Assembly (NCBI RefSeq): GCF_001045555.1
Contig: NZ_LFBU01000002.1
Coordinates: 930,001 to 994,000, forward strand
Source: Marinobacter subterrani
Lineage (GTDB): Bacteria; Pseudomonadota; Gammaproteobacteria; Pseudomonadales; Oleiphilaceae
DNA length: 64,000 bases
Direction of reading: 5' to 3'
This document shows positions 28,733 to 37,918 of this stretch, one piece after another (within the stretch, counting starts at the first letter, position 1; each line of letters opens with the position of its first letter). The notes beneath the pieces are model-generated. The model saw nothing but the letters and a program-made list of their open reading frames with translations. It searched no databases and had not been told where the DNA came from. The position numbers and the translations under genes were made by a program.

Positions 28733-29650
28733 ATGATCAAACAACGGACACTCAAAAACACCATCCGTGCCACTGGTGTGGGATTGCACTCAGGTGAGAA
28801 GGTTTACCTGACACTCAAACCTGCGCCGGTGGACTCTGGTATCATCTTCCGCCGAACCGATCTGGACCCGATGGTCGAGATCCGGGCCTGCGCGGAAAAT
28901 GTGGGTGAGACCATGCTGTCCACGACGCTGGTAAAAAACGGTGTCCGTGTGGCGACTGTAGAGCATCTGCTCTCCGCCATGGCTGGTCTCGGTATCGATA
29001 ACTGCTTTGTAGAGCTCAGTGCTGCAGAAGTGCCGATCATGGACGGCTCCGCCGGTCCCTTTGTATTTCTGCTGCAATCTGCCGGTATTGCCGAGCAGGA
29101 GGCTGCCAAGCGCTTTATCCGCATCAAGCGTGAAGTGACCATTGAAGAGGGCGACAAGAAGGCAACCTTCCTGCCGTTCGAAGGCTTCAAGGTCAGCTTC
29201 GGCATTGACTTTGATCACCCGGTCTTCAAGGGCCGCGCACAGACGGCCACCGTCGACTTTTCCAGCACCTCCTTCGTGAAGGAAGTGAGCCGCGCCCGGA
29301 CCTTCGGTTTCATGCGCGACATCGAAAAGCTGCGCGCCATGAATCTGGCCCTCGGTGGCAGTGTGGATAACGCGATCGTGGTTGACGACTACAAGATTCT
29401 TAACGAAGACGGTCTTCGTTATGAAGATGAGTTCGTCAAGCACAAGGTGCTGGACGCCATTGGCGATCTGTATCTTCTGGGCAACAGCCTGATTGGTGAA
29501 TTCCGTGGCATAAAATCCGGTCACGATCTGAACAACAAGCTGCTGCGTAAGCTACGGGCTGAGGAAGATGCGTGGGAAGTGGTTACGTTTGACGACGAAG
29601 CGACTGCGCCGATTTCCTATATGAAGCCCGCGCTGGCGGCCCAGGCTTAA
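28733..29650 (+). CDS. lpxC: UDP-3-O-acyl-N-acetylglucosamine deacetylase
   Basis: LpxC is the zinc hydrolase that catalyses the committed step of lipid A synthesis. The 305-residue product begins [24 protein letters not shown] and carries [16 protein letters not shown] (zinc ligand His near residue 79), the [12 protein letters not shown] segment, and [15 protein letters not shown] with the second zinc His and Asp near residues 237-241. It sits after ftsZ as in E. coli and Pseudomonas and is convergent with dciA, with 11 bases between stops. Confidence 0.97.
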   Translation: MIKQRTLKNTIRATGVGLHSGEKVYLTLKPAPVDSGIIFRRTDLDPMVEIRACAENVGETMLSTTLVKNGVRVATVEHLLSAMAGLGIDNCFVELSAAEVPIMDGSAGPFVFLLQSAGIAEQEAAKRFIRIKREVTIEEGDKKATFLPFEGFKVSFGIDFDHPVFKGRAQTATVDFSSTSFVKEVSRARTFGFMRDIEKLRAMNLALGGSVDNAIVVDDYKILNEDGLRYEDEFVKHKVLDAIGDLYLLGNSLIGEFRGIKSGHDLNNKLLRKLRAEEDAWEVVTFDDEATAPISYMKPALAAQA

Positions 29651-29661
29651 AGCAGGACGCT

Positions 29662-30108
29662 TTAATTCCGGACGTGGCTTGCGAGTTTTTCGAGAACCTC
29701 GCGTAGTGCTTTATCCTTCGTGTGCCCGGCTTCCTCTTTGAGGAGTCGGGCATTTTCCTTACTTAAGGGCGCTTTTTTGAACGTGGGCCCGTGAGTAAAT
29801 CTGGGCGGCGCGACTTTAACCTTCAACTTCCAGACAAACCGGAACAGCTCGTTTTCCCTGAGTTTTTCCATGATTTCGTGCTGGCGGAAGCGAATCTGGC
29901 TGGCTCTGCCGGCGGTCTCGGCAGTAAGAACCAGTTCACCTTCCTTGCAACTTACAAAGCGTGTTCCCCCGGCCAGCCCGTCCGGCAGTGATGCCAGAAC
30001 CTGCTCTTCCGCCTGGCGGTGAAGCTCGGCCCGGGCAACCAGATCCCTGAGCACGGGTGTCCTGCCGAGCGTATCCAGGGTCATTTTTTGCTCGCTTTTC
30101 CGTTTCAT
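29662..30108 (-). CDS. dciA: DciA-type helicase operator protein (DUF721)
   Basis: DciA proteins (DUF721) load or operate the replicative helicase DnaB in bacteria lacking DnaC. The 148-residue product has the domain in its first 95 residues: VLRDLVARAELHRQAEEQVLASLP, then EGELVLTAETAGRASQIRFRQHEIMEKLREN, followed by the WKLKVKVAPP strand and a basic, lysine-rich C-terminal tail. The position between lpxC and secA on the opposite strand matches pseudomonads. Assignment rests on the domain pattern and the neighbourhood. Confidence 0.85.
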   Translation of the reverse strand: MKRKSEQKMTLDTLGRTPVLRDLVARAELHRQAEEQVLASLPDGLAGGTRFVSCKEGELVLTAETAGRASQIRFRQHEIMEKLRENELFRFVWKLKVKVAPPRFTHGPTFKKAPLSKENARLLKEEAGHTKDKALREVLEKLASHVRN

Positions 30109-30338
30109 GGGCGCGTTTTTGCTCGACGGTTCTGATTACGATTGGTTACACTTCGGCACGGTTTATGCGTAGTGCCTGTCTCACACTCGTTTTACATTGT
30201 TGGAAACGAGTATGTCTACCGGGTGCTGCAATTTTCTCAATTATGTAGCTGTTGCCAAAGGATGGCAGACCCACTCGGAATTTCTCCGGGCGCAACGCTA
30301 CAGGATGTGGTTGCGGCTCAATAATGAAACCAGAAGAC

Positions 30339-31277
30339 AATATGAACATTATCCTTGTTGGCAAGCACCACGGAAAATCACGGGTTCTGCCGATTAACGC
30401 AACCCTTGCCGCCGCGCTTGTCTTTTTCGTGCTTTTAATGCTGGCAGCCGCCGGTTGGGCTGGCTATCAGGTGGCTGTGGAGCGTGCCGAAGCCCGCGAG
30501 CCAACCAACGCGGAGATGGTTGCCGAATGGCAGGGAATGCTTGCAAGGCAGAAGAACCAGCTTGCCGGCATTGAGGAAAATGTCCAGCAACAAGTGGACG
30601 CACTGACCCTGCGTCTCGGTGAGATTCAGGGGCGACTGTTAAGGCTGGACGCGCTGGGCCAGCGCTTTGTCGAGTCTGGGTTCGTGCCGAGTGATGAGTT
30701 CGATTTTACCCAACCCGCTGCGGTTGGTGGGCCGGAAGATGCCCTGGCGGCAGACTCGTATTCCGCTCCGCAACTCACTCGCATGATTGAGGAGATGGAG
30801 CGCAGGATTGACAACCGCGAGCAGCAGCTTCGGTTGCTGGATCAACTGGTTTCAAGCCAGAGGCTTGAAGATGAGCTTTACCTTGAAGGCCGTCCCATTA
30901 CCTGGGGCTGGTTGTCGTCACACTATGGCTACCGTTCCGACCCCTTCACCGGCAAGCGGACCTGGCACGACGGCGTAGATCTTGCTGGCAAGGACGGTAG
31001 CGACATTATTGCGGTGGCCGGCGGCGTGGTTACCTACGCGGGCGACAGGTATGGTTACGGAAATCTGGTGGAGATTGATCATGGTGATGGTCTGGTGTCC
31101 CGCTATGGTCACTGCAAAAAGGTGAAGGTAAAGGTCGGAGATGTGGTCCAGAAAGGGCAGGTAGTGGCCCTGATGGGTAGCACGGGGCGTTCCACGGGCC
31201 CGCACGTGCACTTTGAAGTCATCCAGAATGGCAAGTCCCAGAATCCGGAAAAGTACATCAAGCGCGCGAGCCGCTGA
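30339..31277 (+). CDS. M23 family murein endopeptidase, membrane-anchored
   Basis: A LytM-domain peptidase that likely cuts peptidoglycan cross-bridges in the periplasm. The 312-residue product has a membrane anchor (LAAALVFFVLLMLAAAGWAGY, about residues 23-43), a coiled coil (about 65-180), and a C-terminal M23 domain with all zinc ligands: WHDGVDLAG (H and D) and GPHVHFEV (HxH), preceded by SSHYGYRSDPFTGKRTWH. The catalytic set is complete, unlike EnvC/NlpD-type activators. ATG 30339 (MNIILVGKHHGK) is favoured; ATG 30324 is possible. The 230 bases before it, back to dciA, hold no other gene. Confidence 0.88.
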   Translation, partial: NMNIILVGKHHGKSRVLPINATLAAALVFFVLLMLAAAGWAGYQVAVERAEAREPTNAEMVAEWQGMLARQKNQLAGIEENVQQQVDALTLRLGEIQGRLLRLDALGQRFVESGFVPSDEFDFTQPAAVGGPEDALAADSYSAPQLTRMIEEMERRIDNREQQLRLLDQLVSSQRLEDELYLEGRPITWGWLSSHYGYRSDPFTGKRTWHDGVDLAGKDGSDIIAVAGGVVTYAGDRYGYGNLVEIDHGDGLVSRYGHCKKVKVKVGDVVQKGQVVALMGSTGRSTGPHVHFEVIQNGKSQNPEKYIKRASR

Positions 31278-31396
31278 TCCTGTCCCGACTCGCCTGTTGT
31301 TTCGAATTTCTTAAGCCCGCCGGCGTCACGTCAGGCTTTTATTCCGGAATCCGGCGTCTCGACGCAGCCTTATAGCGCCTGTGTGAGGCGTGCCTT

Positions 31397-31424
31397 TTGT
31401 CCTGTCACAAAATAAGGTTAGAAT
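31397..31424 (+). promoter_or_regulatory. Candidate promoter for secA
   Basis: TTGTCC at 31397-31402 and TAGAAT at 31419-31424 with a 16-base spacer, ending 37 bases before the secA start. No secM-like arrest gene is seen upstream of secA. Confidence 0.45.
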
Positions 31425-31461
31425 GCCGGCTTCCTCCGTTTAATCAAAGAAGCAGTGGTCT

Positions 31462-34200
31462 ATGTTCACAAAGCTTGCAACCAAGATGTTCGGCAGTAAA
31501 AATGCCAGAGAAATCAAGAGAATGCGCAAGTCGGTCTCGCGCATCAATGAGCTTGAAGAGCAGTATGGCAACCTTTCCGACTCCGAGTTGCAAGGCAAGA
31601 CCGCCGAATTCCGCCGCCGGCTCGATGAGGGTGAATCGCTGGATGCGCTTCTTCCGGAAGCCTTTGCGACGGCCCGTGAAGCCGGGCGCCGGGTCATGGG
31701 CATGCGTCACTACGATGTTCAGCTGATCGGCGCAATCACGTTGCACGAGGGCCGGATTGCGGAAATGAAGACTGGCGAAGGCAAGACCCTAGTGGCCACT
31801 GCTTCGGTCTACCTTAATGCGCTCTCTGGTAAGGGCGTGCATGTTGTTACGGTGAACGATTACCTGGCCCGTCGTGATGCCGACTGGATGGGCAAGCTCT
31901 ATCGCTTCCTTGGTATGCAGGTTGGGGTGGTTGCTTCCGGGCAGCCGCCGGAAGAAAAGCGGGCGGCCTACCAGGCCGATATCACCTACGGCACCAATAA
32001 CGAATTCGGCTTTGACTACCTGCGCGACAACATGGCCTTCAGCACCGAGGACAAGGTGCAGCGGGGGCTCAATTACGCCATCGTGGACGAAGTGGACTCG
32101 ATCCTTATCGATGAGGCACGCACACCACTGATCATTTCCGGTGCGGCCGAGGACAGCTCGAAGCTTTACCTGGCCATCAATGAGCTGACTCCAAGCCTGG
32201 AAAAGGGCGAAGCGCCTGAGGAGGGAGAACCCACAGGCGACTTCACCATCGACGAGAAGTCCCGTCAGGTTGAGCTTACTGAATCCGGTCACGAAAAGGT
32301 CGAGGAGCTGCTGCTCGGCCGGGGGTTGCTGAAGGAGGGCGAGAGCCTGTATTCGGCGGCCAACCTCAGCCTGCTGCATCATGTGCACTCGGCTCTGCGT
32401 GCCCACCACCTGTTTCAGAAAGACGTCGATTATATCGTCCAGGGTGACCAGGTTGTTATCGTGGACGAGCATACCGGCCGCACCATGCCGGGTCGCCGCT
32501 GGAGCGAAGGTCTGCATCAGGCGGTCGAGGCAAAAGAGGGAGTCAGGATCCAGGCCGAGAGCCAGACGCTCGCCTCTACCACCTTCCAGAACTATTTCCG
32601 GCTGTACGACAAGCTGGCCGGTATGACCGGGACCGCCGATACTGAGGCGTTTGAGTTTCGTCAGATTTATGGTCTGGATGTGGTGGTCATTCCGCCTAAC
32701 AAGCCGATCCAGCGGATTGATTACAATGACCTTGTCTATCTGACTCAGGAAGAGAAGTTCCACGCGATTATCGACGAGATCAAGGATGTCACTGCCGAGG
32801 GACGTCCTATCCTCGTGGGTACGGCATCGATCGAAGCGTCTGAACTGCTTTCCATGATGCTGAAAAAGGCGCGGATCGAACACAAGATACTGAACGCCAA
32901 GCAGCATGAATCCGAGGCCCACATCATCGCCCAGGCAGGTCGGCCGGGGGCTGTTACTATCGCTACCAACATGGCTGGCCGGGGTACTGACATTGTTCTT
33001 GGCGGTAACTGGGAGCACGAAGTTGCCGGCATGGACAAGCCTTCGGAAGAAGAGGTTGCCCGGGTCAAGGCGGAATGGACGGAGCGTCATAACCAGGTGC
33101 TTGAAGCCGGCGGCCTGCACATTGTCGGCACCGAGCGTCACGAGTCCCGCCGGATTGATAACCAGTTGCGGGGCCGTGCCGGCCGTCAGGGCGACCCCGG
33201 CTCATCCCGTTTCTTCCTGTCGCTGGAAGACAACCTCATGCGGATCTTCGCGCCGGACCGGGTCAAGAGCCTGATGCAGGCAATGGGCATGAAGAAGGGC
33301 GAGGCGATTGAGCACCGGATGGTCACCAACGCCATTGAGAAGTCCCAGCGCAAGGTGGAAGGTCGCAACTTCGACATGCGCAAAACGCTGCTGGAATACG
33401 ACGATGTCGCAAACGACCAGCGTACCGTTATCTACGAGCAGCGTAACGAAGTCATGTCCTCCGATGACATCTCCGACATGGTCAAGACCATCCGTGAAGA
33501 TGTTGTGGACTCCCTGATCAGTGAGTACATCCCGCCCCAGAGCATGCCGGAACAATGGGATGTGGCCGGGCTGGAATCCCAGCTTCAGTCCGAGATGGCG
33601 ATCGATCTGCCGATTCAGAAGTGGCTGGAGGAAGACAGCAAGCTTTACGAAGATAACCTGCGCCAGAAGATTCTCGACGAAATCGTGGCGGCCTATGAAG
33701 CCAAAGAGCAGATTGCCGGCTCCGAGGCCATGCGCAAGTTCGAAAAGCAGGTCTTCCTGCAGGTGCTCGATACGCTGTGGAAAGAGCATCTGTCCAATAT
33801 GGATCACTTGCGCCGCGGCATCCACCTGCGCGGCTATGCCCAGAAGAACCCTAAGCAGGAGTACAAGCGCGAGGCTTTTAACCTGTTTGAATCGATGCTT
33901 GATACCATGAAGCGCGATGTTACCCGGGTACTTTGCCACGTGCGTGTCCAGAGCCAGGAAGAGATGGAAGAGGTAGAGCGCCGTCGCAAGCAGGAACTTG
34001 AGGAAGAACTCGCCCGCGCCCGTCTGCGTCACGATGAGACCAGTGCCACGGCCCAGAGCCGGGGCGAGGGTGATGAGGACGGTGCCCGCCAGTCGACGCC
34101 CGATACCTTTGTGCGGCAGGAGCGCAAGGTGGGCCGGAATGAGCCCTGTCCCTGCGGGTCCGGCAAGAAGTACAAGCAGTGTCATGGCAAGGTCAGCTGA
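31462..34200 (+). CDS. secA: Preprotein translocase ATPase SecA
   Basis: SecA drives secretory proteins through SecYEG. The 912-residue product has the DEAD-motor Walker A MKTGEGKT at 102-109, [12 protein letters not shown] (Walker B), the preprotein-binding region, the second motor domain with [18 protein letters not shown] and [17 protein letters not shown], and the C-terminal zinc site [17 protein letters not shown] that contacts SecB. Full family length. Preceded by its own promoter and followed by a terminator, so apparently monocistronic. Confidence 0.98.
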   Translation: MFTKLATKMFGSKNAREIKRMRKSVSRINELEEQYGNLSDSELQGKTAEFRRRLDEGESLDALLPEAFATAREAGRRVMGMRHYDVQLIGAITLHEGRIAEMKTGEGKTLVATASVYLNALSGKGVHVVTVNDYLARRDADWMGKLYRFLGMQVGVVASGQPPEEKRAAYQADITYGTNNEFGFDYLRDNMAFSTEDKVQRGLNYAIVDEVDSILIDEARTPLIISGAAEDSSKLYLAINELTPSLEKGEAPEEGEPTGDFTIDEKSRQVELTESGHEKVEELLLGRGLLKEGESLYSAANLSLLHHVHSALRAHHLFQKDVDYIVQGDQVVIVDEHTGRTMPGRRWSEGLHQAVEAKEGVRIQAESQTLASTTFQNYFRLYDKLAGMTGTADTEAFEFRQIYGLDVVVIPPNKPIQRIDYNDLVYLTQEEKFHAIIDEIKDVTAEGRPILVGTASIEASELLSMMLKKARIEHKILNAKQHESEAHIIAQAGRPGAVTIATNMAGRGTDIVLGGNWEHEVAGMDKPSEEEVARVKAEWTERHNQVLEAGGLHIVGTERHESRRIDNQLRGRAGRQGDPGSSRFFLSLEDNLMRIFAPDRVKSLMQAMGMKKGEAIEHRMVTNAIEKSQRKVEGRNFDMRKTLLEYDDVANDQRTVIYEQRNEVMSSDDISDMVKTIREDVVDSLISEYIPPQSMPEQWDVAGLESQLQSEMAIDLPIQKWLEEDSKLYEDNLRQKILDEIVAAYEAKEQIAGSEAMRKFEKQVFLQVLDTLWKEHLSNMDHLRRGIHLRGYAQKNPKQEYKREAFNLFESMLDTMKRDVTRVLCHVRVQSQEEMEEVERRRKQELEEELARARLRHDETSATAQSRGEGDEDGARQSTPDTFVRQERKVGRNEPCPCGSGKKYKQCHGKVS

Positions 34201-34225
34201 TTCCGCGAGCTGACCGGAAATCCGG

Positions 34226-34269
34226 AACCCGCAATCGGCCAGTAAACGCTGGCGGACTGCGGGTTTTTT
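34226..34269 (+). terminator. Intrinsic terminator after secA
   Basis: AACCCGCA at 34226-34233 pairs with TGCGGGTT at 34258-34265, with an inner GCCAG/CTGGC pairing, and six T's follow. Confidence 0.85.
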
Positions 34270-34326
34270 CGTTTTGAGCTGGCCCTATGGTCGCTCGTGT
34301 AGGCATAGAGACAAAGGAGACACAGA

Positions 34327-35544
34327 ATGGCGGTAGGTCCGGGAACCTTACCTGAACTTTATCCGGTGGCCGGCGTCCGGCTCGGGATTGCCAGTGCCGG
34401 TATCAAGAAGCCGGGTCGCAAGGACGTGGTCGTGTTTGAGCTGGCCCCGGAAAGCCGGGTTGCCGGTATCTTCACCAAAAACCAGTTCTGTGCCGCGCCG
34501 GTCACGCTGAGCCGTCGTCATCTGGCCGAGACAGCGCCCCGGTATCTGTTGATCAATACCGGCAACGCCAATGCCGGCACCGGTTCACGGGGTATGCAGG
34601 ATGCCATTGCCTGTTGCCAGGCCCTGGCCGCTCAGGCCGGCGTCGCTGAATCCGAGATTCTGCCGTTCTCGACCGGCGTCATCGGCGAGCCGCTGCCGGT
34701 CCAGAAGATTGTAGGTGCGCTACCCGAGGCCCTGGGGAATACCGCCGAAGACCGCTGGGAGGAAGCCGCCCGGGGCATCATGACAACCGATACTCGCCCC
34801 AAGGGCGCCTCCTGCAAGGTGGATCTGGATGGCCACACCGTGACGATTTCCGGAATCAGCAAGGGCGCGGGCATGATCCGGCCGAATATGGCGACCATGC
34901 TCGGTTTTATTGCCACCGATGCCCGGATAGCGCCCGGCCTTCTGCAGACTCTCGCCTCCGAACTGGGAGAAAAGTCCTTCAATCGCATCACCATTGATGG
35001 TGATACCTCCACCAACGACGCCTGCATGCTGATCGCCAGCGGTCAGTACGGTGGGCCGGAAATCAACGCCTCCAGCCCATCGTTGGCGAAGCTCCGGGAG
35101 GCCCTTCAGAAGGTGTATATGGAGCTGGCTCATGCCATTGTCCGTGACGGCGAGGGTGCCACCAAGTTCGTTACCATTGAAGTCCGCGGTGCTGCCAGTC
35201 AGCAGGAGGCACTGGATGTGGCCTACACGGTTGCCCATTCGCCGCTGGTGAAAACCGCCCTGTTCGCTTCAGACCCGAACTGGGGCCGGATTCTGGCGGC
35301 CGTAGGGCGCGCTGGCGTTGACGGGCTGGACCTCAATGCCCTGGAGATCTACCTGGGGGATGTCTGCCTGGTGCGCAATGGTGGTCGGGCCGAGGATTAT
35401 TCGGAAGCCCGGGGCCAGGCCGTGATGGACCGGGAAGAGATCACCATCGCCATTGATCTCAAGCGAGGTGACGTGCGGGAAACCGTCTGGACCTGCGATT
35501 TCTCCCACGATTACGTCACCATCAACGCGGAGTACCGCACCTGA
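34327..35544 (+). CDS. argJ: Bifunctional glutamate N-acetyltransferase / ornithine acetyltransferase
   Basis: ArgJ recycles the acetyl group between acetylornithine and glutamate in arginine synthesis. The 405-residue product has LLINTGNANAGTG near residue 75, FSTGVIGEPLP, TTDTRPKG, and the self-cleavage site in KGAGMIRPNMATMLGFIATDA (the Thr after Ala is the nucleophile, near residue 191). The C-terminal part has DPNWGRILAAVGRAG and ends HDYVTINAEYRT. AAGGAGACACAG precedes ATG 34327. It stands between secA and the Nudix-ThiE gene, as in other gammaproteobacteria. Confidence 0.96.
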   Translation: MAVGPGTLPELYPVAGVRLGIASAGIKKPGRKDVVVFELAPESRVAGIFTKNQFCAAPVTLSRRHLAETAPRYLLINTGNANAGTGSRGMQDAIACCQALAAQAGVAESEILPFSTGVIGEPLPVQKIVGALPEALGNTAEDRWEEAARGIMTTDTRPKGASCKVDLDGHTVTISGISKGAGMIRPNMATMLGFIATDARIAPGLLQTLASELGEKSFNRITIDGDTSTNDACMLIASGQYGGPEINASSPSLAKLREALQKVYMELAHAIVRDGEGATKFVTIEVRGAASQQEALDVAYTVAHSPLVKTALFASDPNWGRILAAVGRAGVDGLDLNALEIYLGDVCLVRNGGRAEDYSEARGQAVMDREEITIAIDLKRGDVRETVWTCDFSHDYVTINAEYRT

Positions 35545-35545
35545 C

Positions 35546-36517
35546 ATGGCGGCAGCGGAAACCTCGGTGAGAGAAATTCATGTGGCCGTGGCGGTGATTA
35601 TCCGCGACGGCCGGGTGCTGATTGCCCGGCGGCCGGACCATGTGCACCAGGGCGGCCTGCTGGAATTCCCCGGGGGCAAGGTGGAACCGGGTGAGACAGT
35701 TCAGGCGGCCCTGGTGCGGGAGATTGCCGAGGAAACCGGCCTGAGTGTGCCTGAGGCCTCGCTGGAGCCGGTTATCGGCATCCGGCATGATTACGGTGAC
35801 AAGCGGGTTTTCCTCGACGTATGGGAAACCAGGGCCGCCACCGGTGAGCCTGAAGGTCTTGAGGGCCAGCCCGTCGAATGGCTCAGCGCGGATCATCTCC
35901 GGGATGAGGAGTTTCCCGCGGCCAATCGGCCAATCATCCGGGCACTCCGGTTGCCGGGCCAGCTTGCGATCACCGGGGCGGCAACCAATGTAGACGAGGC
36001 AATCACCCGTCTTCAGGCCGGGTTGCAAACCGCCCGGCCACCTTTGGTTGTGCTCCGTGCAACGGAGCTGAGCGGGCCGGCGTATCTGGCGCTTGCCGCG
36101 AGGGCCATGCCGGTGTGTGACTCGGCCGGAACGGCCCTGCTCGTGCATGGCGGGACGGACGTGTTTAACGGCACCCCCGGCGCCCGTGGCCTGCACCTGC
36201 CCTGGCGTGAGGCGGCCAGGCTGTCCGGGCGGCCTGTTCCGGCCGATGCCTGGCTGGGGGTCTCCTGCCATGATGCGGAGGAACTGCGCCACGCCGCTGC
36301 CATTGGCGCGGACTACGCCACCCTCGGGCCTGTCCTGCCGACGGCCAGCCACCCGGGAGCACCGGCCCTCGGCTGGCACGCTTTCGCCCGTCTGGTGGCA
36401 GGAGCCACGCTGCCGGTGTTCGCCCTGGGCGGACTCTCGCGAGAGGATCTTGTTGAGGCCCGCTTGCAAGGGGCGCAGGGTATCGCCGGAATAAGTTTCT
36501 GGTGGCCCCGAGGCTGA
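35546..36517 (+). CDS. Nudix hydrolase (MutT-like) fused to a ThiE-like domain
   Basis: A two-domain protein of 323 residues. Residues 1 to about 135 are a MutT-type Nudix domain with the box GGKVEPGETVQAALVREIAEETG (positions about 40-62; REIAEE present), a family that removes oxidised nucleotides such as 8-oxo-dGTP. Residues about 145-323 resemble thiamine phosphate synthase (PAYLALAARAMPVCDSAGTALLVHGG, LGVSCHDAEEL, GADYATLGPVLPTASHPG, VFALGGLSREDL). The role of the ThiE part in this known fusion is unclear. ATG 35546 lies one base after the argJ stop, so the two are probably coupled. No TPP riboswitch is seen. Confidence 0.9.
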   Translation: MAAAETSVREIHVAVAVIIRDGRVLIARRPDHVHQGGLLEFPGGKVEPGETVQAALVREIAEETGLSVPEASLEPVIGIRHDYGDKRVFLDVWETRAATGEPEGLEGQPVEWLSADHLRDEEFPAANRPIIRALRLPGQLAITGAATNVDEAITRLQAGLQTARPPLVVLRATELSGPAYLALAARAMPVCDSAGTALLVHGGTDVFNGTPGARGLHLPWREAARLSGRPVPADAWLGVSCHDAEELRHAAAIGADYATLGPVLPTASHPGAPALGWHAFARLVAGATLPVFALGGLSREDLVEARLQGAQGIAGISFWWPRG

Positions 36518-36612
36518 TACTTGTCGGCGGCTGGGTGCCCGTGAGCCCATCTCTGTTAAGCTGGTAACCCTGCATCTTTCACCCTGTTAGATAACCGATT
36601 CCGGGAGATTCC

Positions 36613-37095
36613 GTGACTAGACTGACCCATCTTGATGACAAGGGCGAGGCCCGAATGGTGGATGTGACCGACAAGGCTGCCACCGAACGGGAGGCTCGTG
36701 CGGAAGCAACCATCCGCATGGCGCCGGAAACGCTCAACATGATTGTAGAAGGCGAGCACCCCAAGGGCGATGTGCTGGCCGTGGCCCGCATTGCCGGAAT
36801 CATGGCGGCGAAAAAAACCCACGACCTGATTCCGTTGTGCCACTCCCTCAATCTTACCTCTGTCAAAGTAGAGCTGGCCCCCGGTGAAGACGGTGCGTCG
36901 GTGCACATTGTCACCCGCTGCAAGCTGTCCGGCCAGACCGGTGTCGAGATGGAGGCGCTGACCGCCGCTAGCGTGGCAGCACTGACCCTGTATGACATGT
37001 GTAAGGCGGTCGACCGGGGTATGGAAATCGGCTCTGTCCGCTTGCTGGAGAAAAAAGGCGGTCGCAGTGGCCATTGGGTAGCTGACAAGCCCTGA
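36613..37095 (+). CDS. moaC: Cyclic pyranopterin monophosphate synthase
   Basis: MoaC completes the first step of molybdenum cofactor synthesis, turning 3',8-cyclo-GTP into cyclic pyranopterin phosphate. The 160-residue product has [57 protein letters not shown] (active-site residues near 55-80), and [28 protein letters not shown]. Start GTG 36613 has GGGAG upstream. No other moa gene is in the window, so moaC is detached from the rest of its pathway here. Confidence 0.95.
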   Translation: MTRLTHLDDKGEARMVDVTDKAATEREARAEATIRMAPETLNMIVEGEHPKGDVLAVARIAGIMAAKKTHDLIPLCHSLNLTSVKVELAPGEDGASVHIVTRCKLSGQTGVEMEALTAASVAALTLYDMCKAVDRGMEIGSVRLLEKKGGRSGHWVADKP

Positions 37096-37185
37096 TCTGG
37101 TCGGACCTCGGGCTCGTAATTCTCCCGTACTGAGCACGCACCGGAGGAGCTACAGTGTCGAGACTACGCCAAGCAGGCGGGCCCG

Positions 37186-37194
37186 TGATAGAAT
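37186..37194 (+). promoter_or_regulatory. Candidate extended -10 promoter for ribA
   Basis: TGATAGAAT (TG-N-TAGAAT) predicts a start near 37201 and a leader of about 30 bases to the GTG at 37230. There is no clear -35, and there is no room for an FMN riboswitch. Confidence 0.38.
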
Positions 37195-37229
37195 GCGCGC
37201 CCCCAATGAGTGAACCACGAGGAAGCACT

Positions 37230-37844
37230 GTGGCTGTTCGTTACATCCAGACCTGCCGGTTGCCGACCCCGTTCGGGGTGTTCAATATGCACGGCTTTGA
37301 AGAACCGGATACCGGAAAGGAACACGTTGCCCTGACCCTGGGCGATCTGGACAGTGACGAACCCATGCTGGCCCGCACACACTCCGAGTGCCTGACCGGC
37401 GACGCTCTCTACAGTATGCGTTGCGACTGCGGCTATCAGCTTGAAGAGGCCCTGCGCAGTATCGCCCGTGAGGGGCGCGGCATATTGATGTATTTGCGCC
37501 AGGAGGGCCGCGGGATTGGTCTGTTGAACAAGATCCGCGCCTATCATCTGCAGGATCAGGGCGCGGACACGGTTGAAGCCAATGAGCGCCTGGGCTTTGC
37601 CGCCGATCTGCGCGACTACAGTATGTGCAAGGATATGCTGGAGCACCTTGGTATCTCGAGCCTGCGCCTGATGACCAACAACCCGCGCAAGGTCAAGGCA
37701 CTGTCGTCCTACGGCATCGAGATAGTTGAGCGGGTGCCACTGCACGTTGGCCGTAATCCGCACAACGAGCATTACCTGAATACCAAGCAGAGCAAACTCG
37801 GTCACTGGTTTGAGACCCATCAGGACGACGATCCGGAGGTTTGA
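37230..37844 (+). CDS. ribA: GTP cyclohydrolase II
   Basis: RibA opens GTP in the first step of riboflavin synthesis. The 204-residue product has [43 protein letters not shown] with the zinc cysteines, [31 protein letters not shown], and [25 protein letters not shown]. It is the single-domain form, without RibB. Start: GTG 37230 has GAGGAAG upstream and gives the E. coli length; an in-frame ATG at 37206 and GTG at 37155 have no such site. Confidence 0.94.
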   Translation: MAVRYIQTCRLPTPFGVFNMHGFEEPDTGKEHVALTLGDLDSDEPMLARTHSECLTGDALYSMRCDCGYQLEEALRSIAREGRGILMYLRQEGRGIGLLNKIRAYHLQDQGADTVEANERLGFAADLRDYSMCKDMLEHLGISSLRLMTNNPRKVKALSSYGIEIVERVPLHVGRNPHNEHYLNTKQSKLGHWFETHQDDDPEV

Positions 37845-37865
37845 GCGGGTGCTTGTCCAGATACG

Positions 37866-37895
37866 AAAAAGCCCGCGGCTGTCGCGGGCTTTTTT
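37866..37895 (+). terminator. Bidirectional terminator between ribA and dxs
   Basis: AAAAAGCCCGCG at 37866-37877 and CGCGGGCTTTTT at 37883-37894 form a perfect 12-bp stem with a five-base loop. A-run on one side and T-run on the other make it work on both strands, ending ribA (plus) and dxs (minus). Confidence 0.92.
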
Positions 37896-37918
37896 GCTTT
37901 CCAGGGCTCGCCTTCTGC

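Noticed and set aside
37096..37229. FMN riboswitch upstream of ribA
   Set aside because: The gap is too short and none of the conserved RFN-element segments is present.
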